Positions 38,483-47,570 of a stretch of 64,000 nt of DNA are shown here, piece after piece. Origin of the DNA: Candidatus Saccharicenans sp. (GTDB taxonomy: Bacteria > Acidobacteriota > Aminicenantia > Aminicenantales > Saccharicenantaceae); assembly GCA_024653215.1 (NCBI GenBank), contig JANLFU010000006.1, positions 1-64,000 of the forward strand, given 5' to 3'. Every line of letters begins with the position of its first letter. Position 1 is the first letter of the stretch. Below the pieces are notes generated by a model that saw nothing but the letters and a program-made list of their open reading frames with translations, made no database searches and was not told the origin of the DNA. The translations under genes were made by a program, and so were the position numbers.

Positions 38483-41062
38483 ATGAGATGGGACAGGCTG
38501 ACCGTCAGGTTGCAGGAAGCCTTCCAGCAGGCTCAAGCCAAGGCCGCGGAGCTCGGCCACCAGGAACTACGGCCCGAGCACCTGCTGTGGAGTTTTCTGA
38601 ACCAGGAAGAGAACATCATCGGCAGTCTGCTGGAAAAGATAGAGGTAAAGCCGGCCGAGTTGAACCAGGAGCTGGAAAAGGCCCTGGCCCGACTGCCCAG
38701 GATTCAGGGCGGGGGCGAAATTTACCTCTCCGGGCAGTTGCGGGAGGTGATGAACGAGGCCGAGAAAGAGGCCGGGAAACTGAAGGATGAATACCTGTCG
38801 ACCGAGCACGTTTTCCTGGCCATGCTGCGGCTCAAGAACCTGGATGTAGGCCGACTGCTGCAGCGGTTCCGGATCCAGGAAGAAGATGTACTCAAGGCCC
38901 TGATGGACATCCGGGGAAACCAGAGGATAACCGACCCCGAGCCCGAGTCCAAGTACCAGGCCCTGGAAAAGTATACCCGGGACCTGACCGCCCTGGCCCG
39001 GCAGGGCAAGGTTGACCCGGTTATCGGGCGGGAAGAAGAAATCAGGCGGGTGGTCCAGGTCCTGTCGCGCCGGACCAAGAATAACCCGGTGCTGATAGGG
39101 GAGGCCGGAGTTGGCAAGACGGCCATTGTCGAGGGGCTGGCCCAGAGGATTGCCAACGGCGATGTTCCCCAGTCGCTGAAGGACCGGCGGCTGCTGGCCC
39201 TGGACATGGGCTCGCTGGTAGCCGGGACCAAGTACCGGGGCGAGTTCGAGGACCGGTTGAAGGCCGTCCTCAAGGAAATAAAAGAATCGGGCAATGTTAT
39301 CCTGTTCATAGACGAGCTCCACACCATCGTCGGGGCGGGCGCGGCCGAGGGGGCGGTGGATGCGTCCAACATGCTGAAGCCGGCCCTGGCCCGGGGCGAG
39401 CTCAGGTGTATCGGAGCCACCACGCTTAACGAATATAAAAAATACATAGAAAAAGACCCGGCCCTGGAGAGGCGTTTCCAGCCCGTCTTTGTGGGCGAGC
39501 CGTCGGTTGAGGAGACCATTTCCATACTCCGCGGCCTCAAGGAAAAATACGAAGTTCACCACGGGGTGAAAATAAAAGACTCGGCCCTGGTGGCCGCGGC
39601 CGTTCTTTCCAATCGTTACATCAGCAACCGGTTTCTGCCGGACAAGGCCATAGACCTGGTGGACGAGGCAGCCTCCCGGATCCGGGTCCAGCTGGACAGC
39701 CTGCCCGAAGAAATAGATGAGCTGGAAAGAAGGATTACCCAGCTGGAGATTGAAAAGCAGGCCCTGAAGAAGGAAAAGGACCCGGCCTCGGCCGAGAGGC
39801 TTCAGAAAATAGAAAAGGAACTGGCTGACCTCAAGGAGAAAAGCCAGTCCCTGAAATTACAGTGGAAGAGAGAGAAGGATATAATCGACCAGATCAGCCG
39901 GCTCAAGGAACAGAGAGATGCCCTCAAGGTCGAGGAGCAGAACGCCGAGAGGCGGGGCGACCTGGAACGGGTGGCCGAAATCCGCTACGGGCGGTTGATT
40001 GAAATCGACAAGCAGGTCCAGAAACTGTCGACGGAGCTGAGCGAACTCCAGAAGAAAGGCAAGATGCTCAAAGAAGAGGTGGACGAGGAGGACGTGGCCC
40101 AGGTGGTCAGCCGCTGGACCGGCATTCCCGTTTCCAAGATGCTGGAAGGCGACCTGGAAAGGCTGCTCCGGATGGAAGAAATTCTCTCCCGCCGGGTTAT
40201 CGGCCAGGACCAGGCCATCCGGGCCGTGGCCGATACCGTTCGCCGGGCCAGGGCCGGACTGCAGGAGCCGACCCGGCCGATAGGCTCATTCCTGTTTCTG
40301 GGCCCGACCGGGGTGGGGAAGACCGAGCTGGCCCGGGCCCTGGCCGAATTCCTGTTCAACGACGAGAAGGCCATGGTCCGGCTGGACATGTCGGAGTACA
40401 TGGAAAAGCACACCGTGGCCAGGCTGATCGGGGCTCCCCCGGGTTACGTTGGTTACGAGGAGGGCGGGCAGCTGACCGAGGCCGTCAAGAGGCGCCCCTA
40501 CTCTCTCATCCTGCTGGACGAGGTGGAGAAGGCACACCCCGATGTTTTTAACATCCTGCTGCAGATTCTTGATGACGGGCGACTGACCGACGGCAAGGGT
40601 ACCACGGTTGATTTCCGCAATACCCTAATCATTATGACCTCCAACCTCGGAAGCCAGGTCATTAAAGAGTTGAGCCATGATTACGAGGCCATGGAGAGGG
40701 AGGTCCGCCAGATCCTGGAAAGCCATTTCAAGCCGGAATTCCTGAACCGGGTGGACGAGGTCATCATCTTCCGCCCGCTGACCAAGGACGTGATTTTCAA
40801 GATTGTCGACCTGCAGATAGAATTGCTCCGGAAGAGGATGCAGGAGAAAAAAATAGACCTGGTGCTGACGCCGGCAGCCAGGGAGGTCCTGGCCGAGCGC
40901 GGCTACGACCCGGTCTACGGAGCCAGGCCGCTCAAGAGAACCATTCAGAAAGAAGTCCAGAACCCGCTGGCCATGAAGATCCTGGCCGGGGAATTCAAGG
41001 AAGGCGACCTGGTGGAAATCGATGCCGACCGGCAGGGCCGGATTGTTTTCCACAGGAAATAG
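38483..41062 (+). CDS. clpB: Disaggregating chaperone ClpB
   Basis: 859 residues from the ATG at 38483, after AGGAGG; the open frame extends to a TTG at 38477. The N-domain (1-145) has two Clp repeats. NBD1 carries GEAGVGKT near residue 206 and a DELHT Walker B. The coiled-coil middle domain (about 400-525; [19 protein letters not shown]) distinguishes ClpB from ClpA/ClpC. NBD2 carries GPTGVGKT near 610 and [10 protein letters not shown]. The C-terminal domain has [16 protein letters not shown]. ClpB works with DnaK to rescue aggregated proteins after heat stress. An AT-rich upstream region with TATAAT at 38460 and an inverted repeat may provide stress control. Confidence 0.98.
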   Translation: MRWDRLTVRLQEAFQQAQAKAAELGHQELRPEHLLWSFLNQEENIIGSLLEKIEVKPAELNQELEKALARLPRIQGGGEIYLSGQLREVMNEAEKEAGKLKDEYLSTEHVFLAMLRLKNLDVGRLLQRFRIQEEDVLKALMDIRGNQRITDPEPESKYQALEKYTRDLTALARQGKVDPVIGREEEIRRVVQVLSRRTKNNPVLIGEAGVGKTAIVEGLAQRIANGDVPQSLKDRRLLALDMGSLVAGTKYRGEFEDRLKAVLKEIKESGNVILFIDELHTIVGAGAAEGAVDASNMLKPALARGELRCIGATTLNEYKKYIEKDPALERRFQPVFVGEPSVEETISILRGLKEKYEVHHGVKIKDSALVAAAVLSNRYISNRFLPDKAIDLVDEAASRIRVQLDSLPEEIDELERRITQLEIEKQALKKEKDPASAERLQKIEKELADLKEKSQSLKLQWKREKDIIDQISRLKEQRDALKVEEQNAERRGDLERVAEIRYGRLIEIDKQVQKLSTELSELQKKGKMLKEEVDEEDVAQVVSRWTGIPVSKMLEGDLERLLRMEEILSRRVIGQDQAIRAVADTVRRARAGLQEPTRPIGSFLFLGPTGVGKTELARALAEFLFNDEKAMVRLDMSEYMEKHTVARLIGAPPGYVGYEEGGQLTEAVKRRPYSLILLDEVEKAHPDVFNILLQILDDGRLTDGKGTTVDFRNTLIIMTSNLGSQVIKELSHDYEAMEREVRQILESHFKPEFLNRVDEVIIFRPLTKDVIFKIVDLQIELLRKRMQEKKIDLVLTPAAREVLAERGYDPVYGARPLKRTIQKEVQNPLAMKILAGEFKEGDLVEIDADRQGRIVFHRK

Positions 41063-41085
41063 AGAAAGCATAAAAGGAGAAAACT

Positions 41086-42390
41086 ATGATGAAAAACAGA
41101 ATTTATGGAATCATGGCGGCTGGCTTGCTGGCCCTGGTTCTGCTGACTGGCTCGGGGCTGGCCAACGGCCTTAACCTCAATGGCCTGGGCACGCGGGCTG
41201 TCTCCATGGGTGGGGCTTTCATCGGACTGGCCGATGATTTCAGCCTGGTTTACTGGAACCCGGCCGGGGCCGGGTTCTTGAAGCAACCGCTTATCGGAGC
41301 CTACCTGACCGACCTCATCCCTACCAATAAATACCAGTTGGTCGAGCCACCGGTTATAGCTATTGACGCCAAGACCAAGCTCTCCCATTACCTGGGCTTC
41401 ATGGTGGCATATTACCGCCCCCTGTCTGACAACCTGATAGTCGGGGTTGGGGTCTATACGCCGTCTGGACTTGGAGCCAACTGGCGGGGAGAAGATTTTC
41501 AGGAGATGACCCTCGGTGTGGCCTACGACTGGACCAGCAAGATCGGCATGTTTACCATTTCCCCGGTCTTAGCCTGGAAGATAAGCGACCGTCTGAGTGT
41601 CGGGGCCAACCTGAACATCAATTACGGGATGTTCAGCCTGAAGAGGTGGGCGGGCGAGGCCGATATGGGTGAAGGGCCCATGGACCTCGGCCAGTACGAA
41701 GAGAGCCTTCACGGCTGGGGCTTTGGCCTGACCCTGGGAATCCTGGCCCGCCCGGCAGAGTGGATAAGCGCCGGGTTGACGGTCAAGACCTCCTCAACAG
41801 TTAAATTCAAGGGTACGGCCGAAATGATTTACCTGGGCTATGCCGGTTATCCCGAAAGTTCCGACCTCAAGAGGAATATCCGCTGGCCCTGGTTTGTCGG
41901 TGGCGGGGTGGCCATTAAACCGGTCGAAGACCTGGTGGTTACTGCCGACCTCCAGTGGACGGGCTGGTCTGCCCTGAAGAGCATGGACACCTCTTACCTC
42001 GACCCCTTCTGGAACCTGATGATGTCACAGGCCGGAAACGACAGCATCCTTCTTGACTGGAAAGACCGGATGCAGGTGCGCTTCGGCCTGGAATACCGGC
42101 TGACCCCAGAATTTTCGTTGAGGGCCGGTTATTATTCTGACCCCTCGCCGGCTCCCGATTACACCATGAACATCCTCCTGCCCAGTTTTGATTTTCAGTC
42201 TTTCAACGCCGGAATCGGCTATGAGTGGAAGGGGCTTTCCCTGAACTGGGGGGTGGAATTCCTGTCCGGCAAGAGGCGGGACGTGACGGTTGAAGAACTG
42301 CTGGCGGCCGGAACCCTGGGCCAGGCCATGCCCGGAATCTATCGCATGCACCTTATAGTTCCCAGTGTCTCGGTTTCCTACAGGTTCTGA
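41086..42390 (+). CDS. OmpP1/FadL/TodX family outer-membrane transport protein
   Basis: 434 residues. A signal peptide ends near SGLANG. GLGTRAVSMGGAFIGLADDFSLVYWNPAG is the N-terminal hallmark of the FadL family (quoted here in parts: RAVSMGGAF and VYWNPAG), in which the N-terminus forms the hatch. The chain ends in VSVSYRF, an outer-membrane barrel signal. FadL proteins let long-chain fatty acids or other hydrophobic compounds cross the outer membrane by lateral diffusion. AAGGAG precedes the ATG. It follows clpB after 23 bp, but shared regulation is uncertain. The tRNA-Phe gene lies beyond it on the other strand. Confidence 0.9.
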   Translation: MMKNRIYGIMAAGLLALVLLTGSGLANGLNLNGLGTRAVSMGGAFIGLADDFSLVYWNPAGAGFLKQPLIGAYLTDLIPTNKYQLVEPPVIAIDAKTKLSHYLGFMVAYYRPLSDNLIVGVGVYTPSGLGANWRGEDFQEMTLGVAYDWTSKIGMFTISPVLAWKISDRLSVGANLNINYGMFSLKRWAGEADMGEGPMDLGQYEESLHGWGFGLTLGILARPAEWISAGLTVKTSSTVKFKGTAEMIYLGYAGYPESSDLKRNIRWPWFVGGGVAIKPVEDLVVTADLQWTGWSALKSMDTSYLDPFWNLMMSQAGNDSILLDWKDRMQVRFGLEYRLTPEFSLRAGYYSDPSPAPDYTMNILLPSFDFQSFNAGIGYEWKGLSLNWGVEFLSGKRRDVTVEELLAAGTLGQAMPGIYRMHLIVPSVSVSYRF

Positions 42391-42537
42391 AAAAATCTGC
42401 GAGAAGATCAGGAAAAATCCGAGAGAATATTCGAGAAAATCCGAGAGAAATAAGAAGGATGGCCATCCTGGCCTGTTCTTAAACAGCAGGAAACTGCCTG
42501 AATTTGGGGAAGAGGAATCTTTTTTGGGGAAGGAGAA
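42391..42537. other. Gap between the FadL-type gene and the tRNA 3' end
   Basis: No gene is supported. A short 14-base string AAAATCCGAGAGAA occurs twice near 42414-42450. No clear terminator hairpin follows either the FadL-type gene or the tRNA. Confidence 0.35.
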
Positions 42538-42610
42538 TGGCCAGGGACGGAATCGAACCGCCGACGCAGGGATTTTCAGTCCCTCGCTCTACCGACTGAG
42601 CTACCTGGCC
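42538..42610 (-). tRNA. tRNA-Phe (GAA)
   Basis: Read on the minus strand from 42610. The acceptor arms GGCCAGG and CCTGGCC pair fully over seven bases. The D-loop (AGCTCAGTCGGTAGAGC) and T-loop (GGTTCGATTCC) are canonical, and the anticodon loop CTGAAAATC contains GAA. The discriminator base is A and the 3' CCA is not encoded. Length is 73 bases. Confidence 0.97.
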
Positions 42611-42637
42611 ATCCAGGTCAGCTAAAAATCGTCTTAT

Positions 42638-42666
42638 AGTATATTAATCCGACCTCGCAAAGTCAA
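42638..42666 (-). promoter_or_regulatory. Promoter of tRNA-Phe
   Basis: Minus strand TTGACT (42666-42661), 17 bases, TATACT (42643-42638). Both boxes match five of six, spacing is ideal, and the expected start lies about 20 bases before the mature tRNA 5' end. Confidence 0.75.
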
Positions 42667-42784
42667 CTGCCGCCGGTCATTTTCTGCCCGGGGTATTGGA
42701 CCTGCCCGGTGCCTGGAAAAAGGGCCAGGATTATCAGTTATTTACCCCGTCCGGGTTGGTGTTTTCAGTCCATATTTAGTCAAA

Positions 42785-42813
42785 TTGAAAAGAAAAACGG
42801 GCTGTGTTATCCT
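42785..42813 (+). promoter_or_regulatory. Promoter candidate for the DUF465 gene and following operon
   Basis: TTGAAA (42785-42790), 17 bases, TATCCT (42808-42813). The ATG is 17 bases after the -10 box, so the leader would be very short and would include little beyond the AAAAGGAG ribosome site at 42816-42823. Confidence 0.4.
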
Positions 42814-42830
42814 GAAAAAGGAGATTTTTG

Positions 42831-43064
42831 ATGACCGAAGAAAGAATCAAAGAAATTCTCCTTAAAAGCAACGAAACTTTCCGGAAGATTCACCAGGAAC
42901 ACCAGCAGTGCGAGCAGTCGCTGGACCGGCTGCGCTCCAAGCCGTTCCTGACCGAGGAAGAACGCCTCGAGGAGACCATGCTCAAGAAGAAAAAATTAAG
43001 GCTCAAGGATGAAATGTACCGGATGATCCTGGAATACGGAAAGCGGACTGGCGGTAATGAGTAA
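42831..43064 (+). CDS. DUF465 (YdcH-like) small protein
   Basis: 77 residues from the ATG at 42831; AAAAGGAG lies seven bases before it. The chain is one helical hairpin: FRKIHQEHQQCEQSLDRL and then TEEERLEETMLKKKKLRLKDEMYRMI. The pattern HxxCExxLxxL...LxxxExxExxxLKKxKLxLKDxM matches DUF465 proteins, which have no defined role. It overlaps the next start by eight bases, so it is the first gene of a transcript that continues with the Usg-like gene and probably yicC. Confidence 0.85.
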   Translation: MTEERIKEILLKSNETFRKIHQEHQQCEQSLDRLRSKPFLTEEERLEETMLKKKKLRLKDEMYRMILEYGKRTGGNE

Positions 43065-44082
43065 GAAAGCCGAGCGGCAGCTGAGGGTGGCCCTGATCGG
43101 CACCGATTCCCTGCGGGCCCAGGAAATAAAGAACCTGCTGAGCGGCCGGAAACTGCCCATCAAGTCGATGGAGTTCTACGACCCGGAAGTGGCCGAAGAG
43201 TACAGCAAGCTGACCGAGTTCCGGGACGAGCCCAAGGTTATCCATCACCCCTATCCCGAGCTGCTGGAGGGGTTGGACCTGGTTTTCCTGGCGGCTGACC
43301 GGGAGACCAACCGCAAGTTCGGAGAGCTGGCCCGGGAAAAGGGTTTCAAGGCCATTGACCTGGAAGAGAGCTTTGTCGACCGGCCAGAGGTGCCGCTGGT
43401 AGTGGCCGGGGTTAACGACCATTTACTGGCCGAACGGGAACTCAGCCTGGTGACCAATCCCCACCCGGTGACCATTTTTCTGAGCCGGGTGCTGGCCGCC
43501 ATCAGGACTTCATTCCGGATAAAGAAAGTCCTGGCGGTGGTGTTGCAGCCGGTCTCGGCCTATGCCAGCGCCGGCATAGAAGAACTGGCCGAGCAGAGCT
43601 ATGCCCTGCTTTCCAGCAGCAGCCTGAGCCACAAGGTTTTCGGGGAGCAGATAGCCTTCAATTTCCTCCCGGGGTTGGAGAAGGCCGACCGGGATGGCTT
43701 TACGGCCAGCGAAAGCCAGATCATCCAGGAAGTCAAAAAGGTCCTGGAACCGGACTTTGACTTCAGCCTGTCCCTGGTTCAGGCCCCGGTTTTTCACGTC
43801 TATTCTCTGGCCGTTTACCTGGAACTGGCTGAAGACGTGGGGCTGGCCGAGCTTCAGAAAACCTTCGGGAACAAGGACATTTTCCACTTTCAACCCGCGG
43901 GCTCGGCCCGGCCGTTGTCCAACATGAGAGTGGCCGGCCAGGAAAAGATCTTTATCGGGCACCTGAAAAAGGACAGGTCCCTTCCCGGGAGTTACTGGCT
44001 GTGGGTGGCGGCTGATAACCTGACCGTCGGCTCAGCCCTCAACGCCCTGGAGATTGCCCGAAAACTATTCGAACTGGATTGA
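43057..44082 (+). CDS. Usg-like aspartate-semialdehyde dehydrogenase paralogue lacking the catalytic Cys
   Basis: 341 residues. An NAD(P)-binding start (VALIGTDSLRAQEI) and the C-terminal DNLTVGSALNALEIARKLF are those of aspartate-semialdehyde dehydrogenase (Asd). In Asd the active site reads NPNCSTI. Here residues 134-139 are N-P-H-P-V-T, so the nucleophilic Cys is replaced by Pro137. E. coli Usg-1 is a known paralogue without the Cys and has no known role. The protein is therefore unlikely to act as Asd. It lies between a DUF465 gene and yicC, not among amino acid biosynthesis genes. The overlap with the DUF465 gene makes cotranslation likely. Confidence 0.8.
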   Translation: MSKKAERQLRVALIGTDSLRAQEIKNLLSGRKLPIKSMEFYDPEVAEEYSKLTEFRDEPKVIHHPYPELLEGLDLVFLAADRETNRKFGELAREKGFKAIDLEESFVDRPEVPLVVAGVNDHLLAERELSLVTNPHPVTIFLSRVLAAIRTSFRIKKVLAVVLQPVSAYASAGIEELAEQSYALLSSSSLSHKVFGEQIAFNFLPGLEKADRDGFTASESQIIQEVKKVLEPDFDFSLSLVQAPVFHVYSLAVYLELAEDVGLAELQKTFGNKDIFHFQPAGSARPLSNMRVAGQEKIFIGHLKKDRSLPGSYWLWVAADNLTVGSALNALEIARKLFELD

Positions 44083-44106
44083 ATTCACCGACAGGGAGAG
44101 TCGTTC

Positions 44107-44982
44107 ATGATACGCAGTATGACCGGTTTTGCCGAGAGGAACTTCACCGGACCCGGGCTAAGGGTCAAGATATTCATCAAGACCCTGAATCACCGGTTTT
44201 TCGACTGGGTTTACAAGGGCGATAGCCTCGGCCAGCTGGAGAACCAGCTTAGGGCCGCCTGCCAGAAAAAAATCGTTCGGGGGCGGGTGGAGGTCATGCT
44301 GGAACTCAATTATCTTTCGGCCGAGAGCTGGGAGTTCTCTGTCAACCGGCCCCTGCTGGAGAAAATCGTGGCCGAGATGAAGAGCCTGTCCCGGAAGGTA
44401 GACCTGCCGATTGACCTGTCCCTGGAGCAGTTGCTCCGGGTGCCGCAGCTGGTCAAGATCAACCAGAAGGAATTGAGCCGGGAAGATAAGCGCTTCATCC
44501 TTGAAGCCTTCGAAAAGACGGTCGATGATATCGTCAGCCAGCGGGAACGGGAGGGCCGGGAGATAGCCCGCCATCTTAACGGGCACCTGGCCAGGATCAA
44601 GAAATCGCTGGCCGAGATCGAAAGGATTTTCAGCCGCCAGCCGGACCGGTTGAAGACCAAGCTGGCCAAAAAACTCAAGGACCTCAACCACAATAACCTG
44701 TCAGAAGAGAGGCTGTCGGAAGAGGTGGCCTACCTGATGCAGCGCTTCGACCTGGCCGAAGAAATAAACCGGCTGAAGAGCCACCTGGGCGGTTTCTGCC
44801 AGCTGATCAGGCCGGAGGTGAACGAGCCGGTGGGCAAGAACCTTGATTTCCTGGCCCAGGAACTGTCGCGCGAGGCCAACACCCTGAACTCCAAGGCCCA
44901 GGACCTGGGCATCATCAAGCGCTGCCTGAAAATCAAGAATGAAATCGAGAGCATCCGCCAGCAGGTGCAGAACCTGGAATAG
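44107..44982 (+). CDS. yicC: YicC family endoribonuclease
   Basis: 291 residues. The YicC N-domain (MIRSMTGFAE, KTLNHRFFDW) and the C-terminal DUF1732 domain (ELSREANTLNSKAQD, NEIESIRQQVQNLE) are both complete. Family members cleave RNA and influence small-RNA decay. The order yicC-gmk-coaBC is conserved in many bacteria, usually with a further small gene between, and here it runs on to udg and priA. The start ATG at 44107 follows GGGAGAG. A 24-bp gap separates it from the Usg-like gene. Confidence 0.93.
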   Translation: MIRSMTGFAERNFTGPGLRVKIFIKTLNHRFFDWVYKGDSLGQLENQLRAACQKKIVRGRVEVMLELNYLSAESWEFSVNRPLLEKIVAEMKSLSRKVDLPIDLSLEQLLRVPQLVKINQKELSREDKRFILEAFEKTVDDIVSQREREGREIARHLNGHLARIKKSLAEIERIFSRQPDRLKTKLAKKLKDLNHNNLSEERLSEEVAYLMQRFDLAEEINRLKSHLGGFCQLIRPEVNEPVGKNLDFLAQELSREANTLNSKAQDLGIIKRCLKIKNEIESIRQQVQNLE

Positions 44983-45028
44983 GGCCGCGGAAATAGATAA
45001 AATCGGCTGAAGAAGGGAGGCCTGAAGG

Positions 45029-45634
45029 ATGATATACGTGATTTCCGGACCGTCGGGTTGCGGCAAATCGACCCTGATCAAGAACCTGATGGCCTGCCTG
45101 CCGGGTCTGCAGTTTTCCGTTTCTCACACCACCAGGCCCAGGAGGCCAGACGAGATAGAAGGACGGGATTATTATTTCATCCCGCGGGAAAAATTCGAGG
45201 AAATGAAGGAAAACGGGGCTTTCCTGGAATGGGCCGAAGTGCACGGTTACTTTTACGGGACCTCCCTGAACGAGGTGAAAACAAAGAGCCGGCAGGGCGA
45301 CCTGATCCTGGACATCGATGTCCAGGGTGCCCACCAGGTTAAGAAAAAGCTGGACGAGGCCAGGTTCGTGTTCGTGGTGCCCCCTTCTTACCCTGAGCTG
45401 GAAAAGAGGCTGAAACAGAGAAAGACCGATACGCCCGAGGCCATGGCCATCCGGCTGAAGAATGCCCGCCGGGAAATCCTGGAATCGAGCATCTTTGATT
45501 ACCTGGTAATAAACGGCGACCTGAGCCAGGCGCTGGAAGAATTGAAGGCCATCGTCCTGGCCCACCGCTGCCTGTTCCAGCGGCGGCAGAAGGAGTTCCG
45601 GGAAATATTGAAGAGTTTTAAGTCCTGGCCCTGA
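45029..45634 (+). CDS. gmk: Guanylate kinase
   Basis: 201 residues. The P-loop is GPSGCGKST at 7-15. SVSHTTRPRRPDEIEGRDYYFI is the GMP-binding region (read as SHTTRPRRP and EGRDYYF), and LDIDVQGAHQVK follows. Gmk converts GMP to GDP with ATP. AGGGAGG precedes the ATG. The following gene is coaBC after 18 bp; rpoZ, which often sits between, is absent at this place. Confidence 0.97.
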   Translation: MIYVISGPSGCGKSTLIKNLMACLPGLQFSVSHTTRPRRPDEIEGRDYYFIPREKFEEMKENGAFLEWAEVHGYFYGTSLNEVKTKSRQGDLILDIDVQGAHQVKKKLDEARFVFVVPPSYPELEKRLKQRKTDTPEAMAIRLKNARREILESSIFDYLVINGDLSQALEELKAIVLAHRCLFQRRQKEFREILKSFKSWP

Positions 45635-45652
45635 CCGGGAAGAGGTGAACCG

Positions 45653-46852
45653 ATGAGAAAAGTAGCCCTTGGCGTTAGTTCCTCCATAAGCATCTACAAG
45701 GCCTGCGAGGTAATCCGGCTGTTTCAGTCGGAAGGTCTCGGGGTCCGGGTGATCATGACCGAGAAGGCCACCCGCTTCATCCAGCCCTACCTGTTCACCT
45801 CGCTGACCGGCGAGAGAACCATCGTCGAGCTTTTTGACGACCAGCAGCGACCGATCGAGCACATCTCGCTGGTGGACGAAATCTCGCTGCTGCTCATCGC
45901 CCCGGCCACGGCCAACATCATCGGCAAGCTGGCCTCCGGTGTGGCCGACGATTTCCTTTCGACTTTCTACCTGGCAGCCAAGTGCCCGGTGCTGGTGGCC
46001 CCGGCCATGAATGAGGCCATGTTTCTCCATCCGCAAACGCAGGAGAATATCCGGAAATTGAAGGCTCTCGGAGTGGAATTTGTCGAGCCCGACACCGGCT
46101 ACCTGGCCTGCGGCAAGAAAGGCCCGGGCCGGCTGGCTTCGCCCGAGACCATCGTTCACCATGGTCTCAGGCTTATCAAGAGCCGCGAGCCCTTTCGCGA
46201 TAAAGTCTTCCTGGTGACGGCCGGTCCCACCCGGGAATTCCTGGACCCGGTCCGCTTTGTCAGCAATCCCTCCTCGGGCAAAATGGGATACGAGCTGGCC
46301 CGCGAAGCCTGGCAGCTGGGGGCCGAGGTCATCCTGGTTTCCGGGCCGACCGGGCTGGAAGCCCCGGCCGGGGTCTACCTGGAAAAGGTGAACACGGCCG
46401 AGGAGATGAGGGAGGCGGTGCGCAAGCATTATTCCCGGGCCGATGTGGTGCTGATGGCCGCGGCCGTGGCCGATTTCCGGTTCAAGAAAACCCTGTCCGA
46501 TAAGGCCAGGAAAACTGAAATCGGCCAGACCCTGGAGATCGAACCCACCCCCGATATCCTGGAGGAGCTGGGGCGGCAGAAGCAACGGCAGTTGCTGGTG
46601 GGATTTGCCGCTGAAACCGGCAGGCTGGGGGAGAGGGCGGCTGAAAAGATGAAGAAGAAAAAGGTCGACCTGATGGTCGGCAACGATGTGTCCGGGCCCG
46701 GGGTCGGCTTCGCCAGCGACGAAAACGAGGTGACGCTGTTCTGGCCTGACGGCCGTTCCAGGAAAATCCCCCGGATGAGCAAGAGAAAAATTAGCCAGGA
46801 AATAATGGCCGAAATCGAGGTTCTCTTAAATGAACGAAAAGGAAAGAGTTGA
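45653..46852 (+). CDS. coaBC: Bifunctional phosphopantothenoylcysteine decarboxylase/phosphopantothenate synthase
   Basis: 399 residues. The N-terminal CoaC half starts VALGVSSSISIYKACEV and carries the catalytic His in IEHISL and the flavin/substrate loop PAMNEAMF. ACGKKGPGRLASPE marks the CoaB/CoaC boundary loop. The CoaB half begins near FLVTAGPTREFLDPVRF and has AAVADFR. Together the halves make 4'-phosphopantetheine from phosphopantothenate and cysteine for coenzyme A. CoaD, the next enzyme, is encoded at 55445-55957 on the other strand. GAGGTG precedes the ATG. It overlaps the next start by 23 bases. Confidence 0.96.
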   Translation: MRKVALGVSSSISIYKACEVIRLFQSEGLGVRVIMTEKATRFIQPYLFTSLTGERTIVELFDDQQRPIEHISLVDEISLLLIAPATANIIGKLASGVADDFLSTFYLAAKCPVLVAPAMNEAMFLHPQTQENIRKLKALGVEFVEPDTGYLACGKKGPGRLASPETIVHHGLRLIKSREPFRDKVFLVTAGPTREFLDPVRFVSNPSSGKMGYELAREAWQLGAEVILVSGPTGLEAPAGVYLEKVNTAEEMREAVRKHYSRADVVLMAAAVADFRFKKTLSDKARKTEIGQTLEIEPTPDILEELGRQKQRQLLVGFAAETGRLGERAAEKMKKKKVDLMVGNDVSGPGVGFASDENEVTLFWPDGRSRKIPRMSKRKISQEIMAEIEVLLNERKGKS

Positions 46853-47570
46853 AAGCCTGAATCAGTTGCAGGCCCGGCTGGAGTTTTTCCGTGACCTGGG
46901 AGTTGAGTTCCTGGTTAGCCCCCGGAAAAAGGCCGAGAAGAGCCAGCCGGCCGAGGCCGAGAACCCGCTGCTGATAGCCGGGAGCTTTTCTGGAAGCCCG
47001 GCCAGCGCCGACGGTGAAGAGTGGGAGCGGCTGATCCGGAAGATCATGTCCTGCCAGGCCTGTCCGCTTTTTAAGGGCAGGACCCAGGCCGTGCCCGGTG
47101 AGGGTAACCGGCAGGCCAGGTTGATGTTCGTGGGCGAGGCCCCGGGTCGTGATGAAGACCTGCAGGGCAGGCCGTTTGTCGGCCGGGCCGGCCAGCTCCT
47201 GACCAAGATTATTCAGGCCATGGGTTTCAGCCGGGACGAGGTCTACATTGCCAACGTCATCAAGTGCCGGCCACCTGACAACCGAACGCCCCGGCCCGAC
47301 GAGGTTAAAGCCTGCTCACCCTATCTCCTCCGTCAGATAGAACTGATCAGGCCCAGGGTCATCGTGTCCCTGGGAAAGGTGGCCACCGATTTTCTTCTTC
47401 AGAGTCCGAAAAGCATGTCCGAGCTGCGCGGGAACTTCGGGGAGTTTCAGGGCATACCGGTCATGCCGACCTTTCATCCTTCTTACCTCGTCCGGAATGA
47501 GGGAAACAAAGAGATCAAGAAAATGGTCTGGGAAGACATGAAGAAAGTCCTTAAGCTGCTTGAATCCTGA
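46830..47570 (+). CDS. udg: Uracil-DNA glycosylase family 4 (iron-sulfur type)
   Basis: 246 residues. The four iron-sulfur ligands are Cys75, Cys78, Cys146 and Cys162, spaced as in family 4 enzymes. GEAPGRDEDLQGRPFVGRAG is the uracil-binding and catalytic loop (GEAPGRDED), and PTFHPSYL holds the late His motif. The enzyme removes uracil from DNA that comes from cytosine deamination. The N-terminal 65 residues are a variable extension. The gene overlaps coaBC by 23 bases and priA by one base. Confidence 0.95.
   Translation: MNEKERVESLNQLQARLEFFRDLGVEFLVSPRKKAEKSQPAEAENPLLIAGSFSGSPASADGEEWERLIRKIMSCQACPLFKGRTQAVPGEGNRQARLMFVGEAPGRDEDLQGRPFVGRAGQLLTKIIQAMGFSRDEVYIANVIKCRPPDNRTPRPDEVKACSPYLLRQIELIRPRVIVSLGKVATDFLLQSPKSMSELRGNFGEFQGIPVMPTFHPSYLVRNEGNKEIKKMVWEDMKKVLKLLES

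Noticed and set aside
42414-42450. CRISPR-like or other repeat array after the FadL-type gene
   Set aside because: Only two copies of a 14-base AG-rich string are present, with no regular spacing.
44933-46585. A 550-codon open frame on the minus strand across gmk and coaBC
   Set aside because: It is antisense to two certain genes with intact catalytic motifs, its protein is low in recognisable structure and rich in Gly, His, Leu and Gln, and it has no ribosome site. It is a by-product of GC-rich codon use.
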